12,536 nucleotides of DNA. It comes from Planctomycetota bacterium. GTDB lineage: Bacteria > Planctomycetota > Planctomycetia > Planctomycetales > Planctomycetaceae. How positions within the stretch are numbered: position 1 is the stretch's first letter; each line of letters opens with the position of its first letter. The stretch spans positions 1 to 12,536 of the forward strand of contig JAADHY010000450.1 of the NCBI GenBank assembly GCA_013151585.1, read 5' to 3'. Positions 1-6,848 of this stretch are shown here, one piece after another. The position numbers and the translations under genes were made by a program. The notes under the pieces were generated by a model. It did no database searches and was not told where the DNA came from. It worked only from the letters and a program-made list of their open reading frames with translations.

Positions 1-150
1 GCCTCGGCCACGACCACATCCTCCCCCGCCGGGACGATTCCGCAGAAAAAGCCAAAAAACGTCCAACTCCCAGTTGACACGGACAGAGGTAACGCAAGGA
101 AACCGTGTGCGACGGCGTGAGACTGGCGTGAAACAAACGGCCATCGCAGC
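1..150. other. Left-edge segment with no assignable gene
   Basis: This stretch lies beyond the end of the leftward gene at 151. Two partial readings are possible and neither is secure. On the + strand, the frame beginning at base 3 is open from the window edge to a TGA at 75-77 and ends in a charged, Lys-rich tail (AEKAKKRPTPS), as a C-terminus often does; that gene would converge on the leftward one. On the - strand, a GTG at 80-78 opens a hydrophobic reading (FFGFFCGIVPAGEDVVVAEA) that runs off the edge and looks like a signal peptide, but no Shine-Dalgarno sequence precedes it. A GGCGTGA direct repeat occurs at 114-120 and 125-131. No convincing terminator was seen. Confidence 0.25.
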
Positions 151-1668
151 TCAGCGGGCTGAGGCGCTGGCGGCTCGGCGATGCTGGAGCCAGCTCTTGT
201 GCCAACGGACGGCCGCTTCGGTCCCGTCGCGGCCGAACATGTGCCGCAGCGGCCCCAGCACCCAAACGCCTCGGTGAATCTGCTCGTGCACTTGCCAGAA
301 TCGGTTCACCGCCTCAAGACGCTCCGGCGTCCACTCCTCACCGGTCCCGATGAGCTGGTTCAGGCGAAACAGCTCCTGTTTCAGCTCCCACTGGCGCCGG
401 CGCCAAGTGGGCGGCGGGGCGTCTTTCAGCAGTTCCGCCAAAGTCTGGCCGGCCCGCTTCGTATCGACCTTGTGGGGACGACCCCACTGCTTCAGCCACT
501 CGGCCCAGCGTGCGGCCGTCGTCTCATCCGCCCCGAAGTAGCGTTTCGCATACGCGCGAAGTACCTCGTCGGCCGTCCGGAACTTGCCGGAGCTCAATCC
601 GGCCACCAGCGCCTTGTTGACGTCATCGAAGGCGCCCTCGGAATAGGCCATCAGGTGTGTGACACGCTGGTCGGCCAGCATCTTCAGAGTACGCTCGATC
701 CGATCGGCCGCGATCACCGGGCCAAGAACGCCGTAGATGTCTCGTGACGCCCAGTCGTCCGCAGCGCCAATGTGCACGAAGGCCCCTCGCTGGCAACCAC
801 GCGGCACTTCCTGCGAAAGCTGCCGCAGGTAAAAGGTGTGAATCAGGCCCGGGGCCTCGCGATCGGCCCATTCATTGAACTGCTGATGTTCCTTTGGCTT
901 CCACCACCAGCCGACAACGCACAACTGGATGTCCGGATGATAGCGCCGCGCGATCGCGTGAATCTCGCGCGTCAGCCGGGCGAAGGTCAGGATCCACGGC
1001 TGGCACTTCTCGCACAGGCAGCCCCCATAGTCGTAGGCAAAGGCTGTCAGCGCCGTGAGCCGCACGCCGGAACGGGCCAAATCGGCGAAGAGCTTCTCGT
1101 AGTTGCTCAGAATCAGCGCCCGCGCCTGGGGCTTGGACGGGCAAATCAACTGGCCGAAGATCGTGCGGCCGTCCAGTTGGCCTTTCTTCGCCAGCAGCTC
1201 CGGCCGGAGTTGGTCCGTGTAGACATGGTTCGGCGTGATGATCAAGTCGCACGAAAGGCCCAAAGCTTGCGCCGAGAGGAAGTTCGTCTTCTTGCGACGC
1301 CACAGAGCGCCGCCCAGTTGCATGCGGAACACGAACGGATCGGCGCAGTCTTCCATGTCGAACCAATCGCCGTAGCGGTTGAACCCCCAGGACACGGCTT
1401 CGGCCAAGAGCCGCCGCATTTCGTATTCGCCCATGGCTTCGTAGCTGTTGCCAAAGTGGCCCGGAGCGTAGAGTTCGCGGACTGCGAAGACAGCCGGTTT
1501 GGTTTTTTGCGTTTCCGCCGTCGCGCCAGCCGATCGCTCCGACCCTAGCGACTCCGCCAAGCGCGCGTCACCATACGCTGCCGAAAAGCCAACTCCGATG
1601 ATCACCCACGTCAACGCCATGGGCCAACGCTTGTTCCCAGTGAAGTTCTTGCGTTTCTCCTTTTCCAT
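151..1668 (-). CDS. Exported glycosidase-like protein with CxCxxC motif
   Basis: The product is 505 residues. A basic start (MEKEKRKNFTGNKR) followed by a hydrophobic stretch at about 17-33 suggests export by a signal peptide. The body reads like a TIM-barrel, glycosidase-type protein of the DUF4838/alpha-glucuronidase-like kind found in Planctomycetota and Bacteroidota. Supporting points are a Tyr-Asp-Tyr-Gly-Gly run leading into Cys217-x-Cys219-x-x-Cys222, aromatic-rich strands (WGFNRYGDWFD near 94-104, VVGWWWKP near 251-258), and an acidic AYSEGAFDDVNK segment at 341-352 whose Glu344 could be catalytic. The C-terminal 130 residues are helical and charged. The ATG at 1668 has only a weak upstream purine stretch; Met17 is an alternative start. 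The gene is divergent from the esterase/sulfatase cluster, which fits a shared role in polysaccharide breakdown. The family is assigned by recall of motifs, not by a search; a purely structural or carbohydrate-binding role is possible. Confidence 0.7.
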   Translation of the reverse strand: MEKEKRKNFTGNKRWPMALTWVIIGVGFSAAYGDARLAESLGSERSAGATAETQKTKPAVFAVRELYAPGHFGNSYEAMGEYEMRRLLAEAVSWGFNRYGDWFDMEDCADPFVFRMQLGGALWRRKKTNFLSAQALGLSCDLIITPNHVYTDQLRPELLAKKGQLDGRTIFGQLICPSKPQARALILSNYEKLFADLARSGVRLTALTAFAYDYGGCLCEKCQPWILTFARLTREIHAIARRYHPDIQLCVVGWWWKPKEHQQFNEWADREAPGLIHTFYLRQLSQEVPRGCQRGAFVHIGAADDWASRDIYGVLGPVIAADRIERTLKMLADQRVTHLMAYSEGAFDDVNKALVAGLSSGKFRTADEVLRAYAKRYFGADETTAARWAEWLKQWGRPHKVDTKRAGQTLAELLKDAPPPTWRRRQWELKQELFRLNQLIGTGEEWTPERLEAVNRFWQVHEQIHRGVWVLGPLRHMFGRDGTEAAVRWHKSWLQHRRAASASAR

Positions 1669-1754
1669 CGCACCACCAATTCAAGTTCCCAGGTGTTCCT
1701 TGAGTTCTTGCTCTGGAGCCAAAGTTCCAAAGGAAATTGACTCCTCGCGGCGGG

Positions 1755-1763
1755 ATTGTAGCA
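1755..1763 (-). promoter_or_regulatory. Candidate extended -10 promoter for the leftward gene
   Basis: Read on the - strand the sequence is TGCTACAAT. The hexamer TACAAT matches the sigma-70 -10 consensus at five of six positions and carries the TGn extension. It would start transcription about 80 bases upstream of the ATG at 1668. No good -35 lies 17 bases further upstream, so the call rests on the extended -10 alone. Confidence 0.3.
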
Positions 1764-1830
1764 AAACGCCGGAGCGGCCAGCCACGCCGGGAAGACGTCT
1801 CGGCCAATGAGCCTTGAGGGAGTCCGACTT

Positions 1831-1840
1831 CCAAGCTTGG
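1831..1840. repeat. Perfect 10-bp palindrome CCAAGCTTGG
   Basis: CCAAGCTTGG is its own reverse complement and sits in the middle of the divergent intergenic region, 27 bases before the start of a second palindrome at 1858. It could be an operator for a dimeric regulator controlling the flanking genes. A single 10-mer of this kind also arises by chance in GC-rich DNA, so function is an inference. Confidence 0.35.
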
Positions 1841-1857
1841 CCTGCCGTGTGTCCGCC

Positions 1858-1870
1858 CGGCACGGTGCCG
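1858..1870. repeat. 13-bp inverted repeat CGGCAC-G-GTGCCG
   Basis: Six-base arms flank a single central base. A GCCG-TCTG-CGGC pair follows directly, making 1858-1879 dense in inverted symmetry. It could be an operator or a small hairpin in a leader transcript. Confidence 0.35.
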
Positions 1871-2048
1871 TCTGCGGCAGCGTTTGTGTATGCTGAATGA
1901 GCCACGGCAAACGCGTACCGCCGCGCTGCCGCGCCGAGTGAGAAGGATTGCTTGCTGAGACGCTCGGTTGCCGTCCGCTCGCTTGGCATCGATGGAACCG
2001 CGCATGTGGACCCGTGACGTTCGCCACTGTTGGGTTTTTGTGATCTTC

Positions 2049-2054
2049 GGAGAG
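2049..2054 (+). promoter_or_regulatory. Shine-Dalgarno that fixes the start at 2061
   Basis: GGAGAG lies six bases before the ATG at 2061. That start begins directly with a signal-peptide-like sequence (MTTLLSILLGAAVF). The in-frame ATG at 1968 would add 31 residues without hydrophobic or domain character and has no comparable upstream site, so 2061 is preferred. Confidence 0.7.
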
Positions 2055-2060
2055 ACAACC

Positions 2061-2405
2061 ATGACGACACTGCTATCGATTCTGTTGGGGGCTGCGGTTT
2101 TTCAAACCGGGCCGGATGCCAGCGCCGCTGCGCGGCCGATTCTCGAACCGATCGAATGGAGCAACGTTTGGGTTGTGGGCGCGAACCAGAAGGATCGGCC
2201 GCGGGTGCTCCTGATCGGGGACTCGATTGTGCGCGGCTATTACCGCGTGGTGGAACGGGAGCTCGGTGAGAAAGCCTACTGCGCCCACTTCGCGACGTCG
2301 GCCTTTCTGAGCAACCCCGACGACCTGGCGATGTTAAAGGTCTTGCTGAAACGCTATCGTTTTGACGTCATCCACATCAACAACGGTCTGCACGGCTGGG
2401 CTTGA
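2061..2405 (+). CDS. SGNH/GDSL esterase domain, N-terminal part (frameshifted)
   Basis: This is the first part of a gene that continues in another frame to 3612. The 114 residues visible begin with a signal peptide (MTTLLSILLGAAVFQTG, cleavage near ASAAA). Next comes block I of SGNH hydrolases, VLLIGDSIVRGYY, with nucleophile Ser55, and later the Asn-containing block HINNGLHGW (Asn107/Asn108). The frame then ends at TGA 2403-2405, immediately after Trp113-Ala114. The remaining SGNH blocks are encoded in the next frame from 2401. SGNH enzymes hydrolyse acyl or acetyl esters, here probably on an extracellular polysaccharide. Taken alone the fragment lacks the catalytic Asp-His pair and should be inactive. 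Confidence 0.75.
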   Translation: MTTLLSILLGAAVFQTGPDASAAARPILEPIEWSNVWVVGANQKDRPRVLLIGDSIVRGYYRVVERELGEKAYCAHFATSAFLSNPDDLAMLKVLLKRYRFDVIHINNGLHGWA

Positions 2406-3612
2406 AACGCAGTACGCTGCGGGCCTGCCGAAGCTCTACGAGTTGCTCCGCCGCTGCGCTCCTGGCGCGAAGATCATCTGGGCCACGACGACGCCCGTCC
2501 GTCAGCCCGACGATCTTTCCAAGCTCGAGGAGGAACGGACCCGGCGAGTGCGCGAGCGAAATCGGATCGCCATCGAGTTCATGAAACGGCATGGCATCCC
2601 GATCAATGATTTGTTCTCGCTCGTAATCGACCACCCCGAATACCACCGCAACGACGGCGTCCACTACAACGGGAAAGGGAACGAAGTGCTCGGTAAGCAA
2701 GTCGCATCGGTTATCGAAAAGGTGCTCAGCGATTCGCCCCCGGGGAATGACCGCTACATCGAAGCGACGCTGCGCGATGTGCGGTACGGGCCGCACGAAC
2801 GTAACGTGCTCAATTTCTGGAAGGCTGCGAGCGATCGGCCGACGCCGGTCGTCGTGCTGATTCACGGTGGCGGTTGGACGACCGGAGCCAAGACCGAACG
2901 GTTCGATCGACAGAATATCGACGTTTGGAGCGGCATTCCCTACTTGGAAGCGGGCATTTCCGTCGTGAGCATTAACTATCGGCTGACGCCGCAACATCCG
3001 CTGCCAGCGCCCGTGCATGACGCCGCTCGGGCTGTGCAGTTCGTCCGGCACAAGGCTGCCGAATGGGGACTGGACAAGACCCGGCTGGCCGTCGCCGGCG
3101 GTTCGGCCGGCGGAGCCACGTCGCTGTGGTTGGTCTACCACGACGACTTGGCCGATCCCGACAGCGACGATCCGGTCGCGCGCGAGTCGACCAAGCCCAC
3201 CTGCGCCGCCGTCGAAGCGCCGCAGACTTGCATTGATCCCATCCTTTGCAAGGAATGGGTCGGCGAAAAAATCCTTCAGCATCGAATGATTCCCTACTCG
3301 GTCGGAGCGAAAAACGCTGGCGAACTTCTGAAGAATTACGACAAGTACAAATCGACGTTTCGGGAGTTCTCGGCGTATTTCCACGTGGACAAGGACGACC
3401 CACCGGTGCTGCTCTACGGATTCGGGACAACCCAGTACCCGGCTCCCAATGTCGGAATCGCCATCCACAGTCCGATCCTTTGCTGGAAGCTCAAAGAGAA
3501 AGCTGACCAGGTCGGCGCGGAATGCGACTTCGTGCTCCGCTCGACCCGCAGCAAGCGATTCTACAACAAAACGCTGGTCGAGTTCGTGAAGTCGAAACTG
3601 CTGGACAATTAG
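2362..3612 (+). CDS. SGNH C-terminal part fused to alpha/beta hydrolase (frameshifted)
   Basis: True coding in this frame appears to begin at about 2401; the ATG at 2362 overlaps the upstream frame, and its first 13 codons look like noise. The segment supplies the SGNH block V, NDGVHYNGKG, with Asp (codon 2653) and His (codon 2662). A hydrolase of the hormone-sensitive-lipase/acetyl-esterase type follows, with oxyanion motif HGGG at 2863-2874 and nucleophile Ser in GGSAGG (codon 3103). A DDPPVLLYG strand and an AIHSP segment near the end fit the later part of the fold; the catalytic acid cannot be placed surely. With the shift repaired the whole gene gives about 516 residues carrying two esterase domains. 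Stop 3612 lies 51 bases before the CE15-like gene, so co-transcription is likely. Both halves keep their active-site motifs, so decay, if real, is recent. Confidence 0.75.
   Translation: MTSSTSTTVCTAGLETQYAAGLPKLYELLRRCAPGAKIIWATTTPVRQPDDLSKLEEERTRRVRERNRIAIEFMKRHGIPINDLFSLVIDHPEYHRNDGVHYNGKGNEVLGKQVASVIEKVLSDSPPGNDRYIEATLRDVRYGPHERNVLNFWKAASDRPTPVVVLIHGGGWTTGAKTERFDRQNIDVWSGIPYLEAGISVVSINYRLTPQHPLPAPVHDAARAVQFVRHKAAEWGLDKTRLAVAGGSAGGATSLWLVYHDDLADPDSDDPVARESTKPTCAAVEAPQTCIDPILCKEWVGEKILQHRMIPYSVGAKNAGELLKNYDKYKSTFREFSAYFHVDKDDPPVLLYGFGTTQYPAPNVGIAIHSPILCWKLKEKADQVGAECDFVLRSTRSKRFYNKTLVEFVKSKLLDN
2397..2405 (+). other. Frameshift junction in the double-esterase gene
   Basis: The first frame reads TGG GCT TGA here. 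Dropping one G from the run 2398-2400 gives TGG CTT GAA, which joins NNGLHGW to LETQYAAGLPKLYELL and opens the frame to 3612. Adding two bases would also restore it. The junction is either a real mutation or a sequencing or assembly error. Confidence 0.8.
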
Positions 3613-3663
3613 CGGATGGGGAGCCGGGCTCTGTGAATTTCGTCTCGTAGGAGGAGCTTTACG

Positions 3664-4959
3664 ATGTGTCTGCGAAAAGTTCTTTGGCTGGTTTTCGTCG
3701 CCGCAGCGCTATCGGGGGCGACTCCAGTGGCCGCGCAGCCAGAAGGGACCAACTACGATGAGTCCAAGGTGCCGAAGTACACCTTGCCAGACCCGTTGGT
3801 GTGCGCCGACGGCACACGAGTGACCGACGCCGCGACGTGGACGAAGAAACGTCGGCCGGAGATTCTGGAGCTGTTTCGCCGCGAGGTCTACGGCCGCAGT
3901 CCGGGCCGGCCCGAGTCGATGAAGTGCGTCGTCACGTCGGTCGAGCCGGATGCACTGGGCGGCAAGGCCGTGCGCAAGGAAGTAACGATTCTTTTCGCCG
4001 GAACTCCGGACGGTCCGTTCATGGATCTGCTGATTTACTTGCCGGCGGAGGCGCGCCGGCCGGTGCCCATCTTTCTCGGGCTGAACTTTTCCGGCAACCA
4101 CTCGATCCACGCCGACCCGGGCGTCACGCTGTCGCGCAAATGGATGCGAGCTCGCCGCGGCATGGGCGTGGTACACCACTTGGCGACCGATGAATCGCGC
4201 GGCAAGGCGGCTCGGCGTTGGCCTGTGGAGAAGATCCTAGCGCGCGGCTACGCGCTGGCCACGGCATACTACGGCGACATCGACCCCGACTACGACGATG
4301 GTTTCCAAAACGGCGTGCATCCGCTCTTTTACCGGCCCGGGCAGACGAAGCCGGCGCCGGATGAGTGGGGTTCGATCGGCGCCTGGGCCTGGGGACTCAG
4401 CCGCGCGTTGGATTATTTCGAAACCGATGACGACATCGATCACAAACGCGTCGCCGTGATGGGACATTCGCGGCTGGGCAAAACGGCCTTGTGGGCCGGA
4501 GCCCAAGACGAGCGGTTTGCCATTGTCATCTCGAACGATTCGGGTTGCGGCGGCGCAGCTCTCAGCCGACGCCGCTTTGGCGAGACGGTCAAGCGGATCA
4601 ATACGTCTTTCCCGCATTGGTTCTGCGACAACTTCAACAAGTATAACGACAACGAAAACGCGTTGCCGGTCGACCAGCACATGTTGATCGCGTTGATTGC
4701 TCCGCGGCCGGTCTACGTGGCCAGCGCTCAGGAGGACCTGTGGGCCGACCCGCGCGGTGAATTCCTCTCGGCGAAACACGCCGACCCGGTCTATCGGCTC
4801 CTCGGTACGGACGGGCTGCCGGCAAAGGATTGGCCGCCGGTCGATCATCCGGTGATGGGTACGATCGGCTATCACGTTCGCTCGGGCAAACACGACGTCA
4901 CGGACTTCGACTGGGAGCAGTACTTGAAGTTCGCGGACAAGCATTTCGGCCGCAAGTAG
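3664..4959 (+). CDS. CE15-like glucuronoyl esterase, exported
   Basis: The product is 431 residues with a signal peptide (VLWLVFVAAALSGATPVAAQ). Family CE15 enzymes cleave the ester between glucuronic acid side chains of xylan or related glycans and an alcohol such as lignin; bacterial members also act on other uronate esters. The fold markers are in order: an FLGLNFSGNHSI strand-turn, GSIGAWAWGLSRALDY, then the nucleophile elbow GHSRLGKTALWAGAQD with Ser269 and Arg270. NDSGCGGAALSRRRFGE follows, then an acidic segment SAQEDLWADP (Glu357 a likely third member of the triad), and SGKHDVTDFDW with His410. Many bacterial CE15 proteins carry His before the Ser, as here, where fungal ones have Cys. 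The length is normal for the family. AGGAGGAG at 3649-3656 is a strong ribosome site seven bases before the ATG. The gene sits between an esterase and a sulfatase, supporting a glycan debranching role. Confidence 0.85.
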   Translation: MCLRKVLWLVFVAAALSGATPVAAQPEGTNYDESKVPKYTLPDPLVCADGTRVTDAATWTKKRRPEILELFRREVYGRSPGRPESMKCVVTSVEPDALGGKAVRKEVTILFAGTPDGPFMDLLIYLPAEARRPVPIFLGLNFSGNHSIHADPGVTLSRKWMRARRGMGVVHHLATDESRGKAARRWPVEKILARGYALATAYYGDIDPDYDDGFQNGVHPLFYRPGQTKPAPDEWGSIGAWAWGLSRALDYFETDDDIDHKRVAVMGHSRLGKTALWAGAQDERFAIVISNDSGCGGAALSRRRFGETVKRINTSFPHWFCDNFNKYNDNENALPVDQHMLIALIAPRPVYVASAQEDLWADPRGEFLSAKHADPVYRLLGTDGLPAKDWPPVDHPVMGTIGYHVRSGKHDVTDFDWEQYLKFADKHFGRK

Positions 4960-5040
4960 ACAACGCGCGACTGGATCGGCCAGCGAAGGGCTAACCGGAC
5001 TGGAACCTGTGTTCTGATTTGACAGAGGGACGCCACTGCT

Positions 5041-6516
5041 ATGAGAAACGTCGCCGCCGCCGCGATGATCGCTGCCGGGTTAGCGGTGGGAATGGCCGGC
5101 CGTCCGCAGGAGGCTCTCGGAGCCGACACGTCTGCCGGCCAGAAGCCCAACATCGTCTTCATCTTCATCGACGATTTGGGCTGGACGGACCTGGGCTGCA
5201 TGGGGAGCGACTTTTACGAGACGCCGCATATCGACCGACTGGCTCGGGACGGCATGCTCTTCACACGAGCCTACTCAAACGGCCCGAACTGCGCCCCGAG
5301 TCGTGCGTCGCTCATGTCGGGCCAGTACACGCCTCGCCACGGAGTGTTCACCGTAGGCGATCCGGCCCGCGGCCGGGACCGTTACCGAAAGCTGGTTCCA
5401 ATCGAAAACAAAACCGTCCTCGACGACCGGTTCGTGACAATCGCCGAGGCGCTGCATGCGGCTGGCTATGTCACGGCCACGATGGGAAAGTGGCATTTGG
5501 GCAAGGATCCGACGACTCAAGGCTTCGACGTGAACATCGCCGGCTGCCAGTGGGGAAGCCCGCGTGGCGGCGGATACCACAGCCCTTACCGCTATCCGAA
5601 CCTGGTCAACGACCAACCCGGCGAATACCTGACAGACCGGCTCACGCAAGAGGCCTGCGAATTCATCGAATCGAATCGCGATCGACCGTTTTTTCTCTAC
5701 TTGACCCACTACGCCGTTCACACGCCGCTGCAAGGCCGCAAGGACCTGGTTGAGAAATACAAAGCTAAAGCTCCCGGCAAACGGCACAGACACCCCGTGT
5801 ATGCCGCGATGATTGAAAGCGTCGACCAAAGCCTCGGGGCGGTTTTGGCGAAACTGGACGAGCTCGGCCTGACCGAGCGGACGCTGGTGATCTTCACGTC
5901 TGACAATGGCGGCGTCGGCGGTGTGACCGACAACTCGCCGCTTCGCGGAGCCAAAGGCATGCTTTATGAAGGAGGCATCCGCGTGCCGTTGATTGTGAAG
6001 TGGCCCGGCCGAGTCGCTCCCGGCACGAAATGTGAAGTTCCAGTAATCGGCGTCGACTTCTATCCGACGCTGCTGGAGGTCACCGGGACGCCGATGCCTT
6101 CCGGCTACACATTGGACGGCCAAAGCCTCGTGCCGCTTCTGACCGGCGAAGGGACCTTTCCGGAACGAGCGATCTACTGGCACTTCCCGTGCTATCTGCA
6201 GGCGTCGGCTCGTCGGTCCTCCAGCCCGTTCCGAACCACGCCAGCCGGCGCGATCCGGGTGGGTGATTGGAAATTGATCGAGTTCTTCGAAGACGGCCGA
6301 TTGGAACTCTACAACACGCGGCAGGACATTGGCGAAACACACAACCTGGCGACCGAGAGGCCGCAGAAGTTGCGAGAGTTGCACACCCGGCTGCTCGCGT
6401 GGCGTCAGCAGGTCGGCGCTCCCGTGCCCACCCGACCGAATCCCAAGTACGACCCGACCGCGCAATGGCCGCCGACACGGCCGCAGCGACCGAAAGGGAA
6501 AAGAAAGGGTCGGTAG
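5041..6516 (+). CDS. Exported type I (formylglycine) sulfatase
   Basis: The product is 491 residues with a signal peptide ending near EALGA (about residue 28). It has the full signature of S1-family arylsulfatase-like enzymes. IVFIFIDDLGW carries the metal ligands Asp44/Asp45. NCAPSRASLMSG has Cys84 in the C-x-P-S-R context, which is oxidised to formylglycine. GKWHLGK (Lys150, His152) and TSDNGG (Asp288, Asn289) complete the metal and sulfate site. The enzyme would remove sulfate from a carbohydrate; the S1 subfamily, and so the sugar, cannot be read by eye. A formylglycine-generating enzyme is required but not present here. The C-terminus ends in a Lys/Arg-rich tail (QRPKGKRKGR). GAGGGA at 5025-5030 lies ten bases before the ATG. 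It is 81 bases after the CE15-like gene and is the last gene of the rightward cluster. Confidence 0.93.
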   Translation: MRNVAAAAMIAAGLAVGMAGRPQEALGADTSAGQKPNIVFIFIDDLGWTDLGCMGSDFYETPHIDRLARDGMLFTRAYSNGPNCAPSRASLMSGQYTPRHGVFTVGDPARGRDRYRKLVPIENKTVLDDRFVTIAEALHAAGYVTATMGKWHLGKDPTTQGFDVNIAGCQWGSPRGGGYHSPYRYPNLVNDQPGEYLTDRLTQEACEFIESNRDRPFFLYLTHYAVHTPLQGRKDLVEKYKAKAPGKRHRHPVYAAMIESVDQSLGAVLAKLDELGLTERTLVIFTSDNGGVGGVTDNSPLRGAKGMLYEGGIRVPLIVKWPGRVAPGTKCEVPVIGVDFYPTLLEVTGTPMPSGYTLDGQSLVPLLTGEGTFPERAIYWHFPCYLQASARRSSSPFRTTPAGAIRVGDWKLIEFFEDGRLELYNTRQDIGETHNLATERPQKLRELHTRLLAWRQQVGAPVPTRPNPKYDPTAQWPPTRPQRPKGKRKGR

Positions 6517-6559
6517 CGATTGCGCGGCGAGGATGGCACAATAAAAGCCTCGTTGGCGT

Positions 6560-6588
6560 GGAAACGCGGAGTTTGTTCGCGTTTTTCC
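6560..6588 (+). terminator. Probable intrinsic terminator of the esterase/sulfatase cluster
   Basis: AAACGCG (6562-6568) pairs with CGCGTTT (6578-6584) across a nine-base loop, and the right arm runs into TTTTT (6582-6586). It lies 44 bases after the sulfatase stop, where a cluster terminator would be expected. Confidence 0.55.
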
Positions 6589-6594
6589 ATTAGA

Positions 6595-6606
6595 GGAACG
6601 TGTTCC
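6595..6606. repeat. Inverted repeat GGAAC-GT-GTTCC
   Basis: Five-base arms separated by two bases lie just after the terminator and upstream of the propeller gene. It could be an operator for that gene. The GGAAC half also resembles the -35 element of ECF sigma factors, but no well-spaced -10 partner follows. Confidence 0.25.
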
Positions 6607-6814
6607 GTCACGTCCGCCGTCGCAGAGACGGCTGGTGCTTTGTCACAGTGTAATTGTTGGATGAGCCTTACGCGTTAGCGCCGCGTCGGCTTGTCCCGCG
6701 GCCAGCACCGTCGGTTCGCTGCCTCGATCCCTGGTGTGTTGGTCTTGGCAAAGCGCTGGCAGTCTTGCCTTCAGGCAGAAACGATCGGCTCGAGCCGGAA
6801 GTGCGGAATTTGAT

Positions 6815-6831
6815 TGCGGCCGCTGGCCGCA
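6815..6831 (+). promoter_or_regulatory. Hairpin directly upstream of the Shine-Dalgarno
   Basis: TGCGGCC (6815-6821) pairs perfectly with GGCCGCA (6825-6831) around a GCT loop. It ends four bases before the GGGAGGA ribosome site at 6836. It could tune translation of the propeller gene or act as a 5' stabilising hairpin; it does not cover the ribosome site itself. Confidence 0.35.
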
Positions 6832-6835
6832 GTCC

Positions 6836-6842
6836 GGGAGGA
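6836..6842 (+). promoter_or_regulatory. Shine-Dalgarno that fixes the start at 6849
   Basis: GGGAGGA stands six bases before the ATG at 6849, which starts a basic, then hydrophobic export signal. The in-frame ATG at 6654 would add 65 residues with no domain character and has no matching site. Confidence 0.7.
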
Positions 6843-6848
6843 ATACCG

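Larger units (their letters stand above)
1669..2060. other. Divergent intergenic region, regulatory
   Basis: This 392-base gap separates the leftward glycosidase-like gene from the rightward esterase cluster, so promoters for both should lie here. It holds a candidate leftward extended -10 (1755-1763), a perfect palindrome (1831-1840), a near-palindrome (1858-1870) followed by a short GCCG/CGGC inverted pair, and a Shine-Dalgarno sequence for the rightward gene (2049-2054). No convincing -35/-10 pair for the rightward cluster was found. Open frames crossing the region have no ribosome binding site and no recognisable protein pattern. Confidence 0.6.
6517..6848. other. Intergenic region between sulfatase and propeller gene
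   Basis: This 332-base gap contains a terminator for the upstream cluster (6560-6588), a GGAAC/GTTCC inverted repeat (6595-6606), a small CCGTC/GACGG hairpin (6617-6631), a TGCCT-TC-AGGCA inverted repeat near 6770, and a strong hairpin just before the ribosome site (6815-6831). The frame of the next gene is open back to 6654, but those codons show no recognisable protein pattern and the good ribosome site lies at 6836. No convincing sigma-70 promoter was identified. Confidence 0.6.

Noticed and set aside
1737..1764. TTGACT with a downstream TAGCAA as a rightward promoter
   Set aside because: The -10 matches poorly, the spacing is 16 and it would lie about 300 bases from the gene.
1968..2060. 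Upstream in-frame ATG for the esterase gene
   Set aside because: It lacks a ribosome site and would place 31 non-hydrophobic residues before an evident signal peptide.
2397..2405. Programmed +1 frameshift as in prfB
   Set aside because: The P-site codon GCT cannot re-pair on CTT after a +1 slip, and there is no internal Shine-Dalgarno at the required distance.
2377..3468. Long open frame on the - strand opposite the double esterase
   Set aside because: It lies opposite a frame with clear hydrolase motifs, has no recognisable domain and is explained by high GC content suppressing stops.
5275..6465. Long open frame on the - strand opposite the sulfatase
   Set aside because: The + strand encodes all sulfatase motifs; the antisense reading has no ribosome site and no protein pattern.
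6595..6625. ECF-type promoter beginning with GGAAC
   Set aside because: A CGTC follows only at 18 bases and no clear match to a known ECF consensus pair is seen; the palindrome is the stronger signal.
6654..6848. Upstream in-frame ATG for the propeller gene
   Set aside because: The added 65 residues have no domain character, while a strong ribosome site precedes the ATG at 6849.
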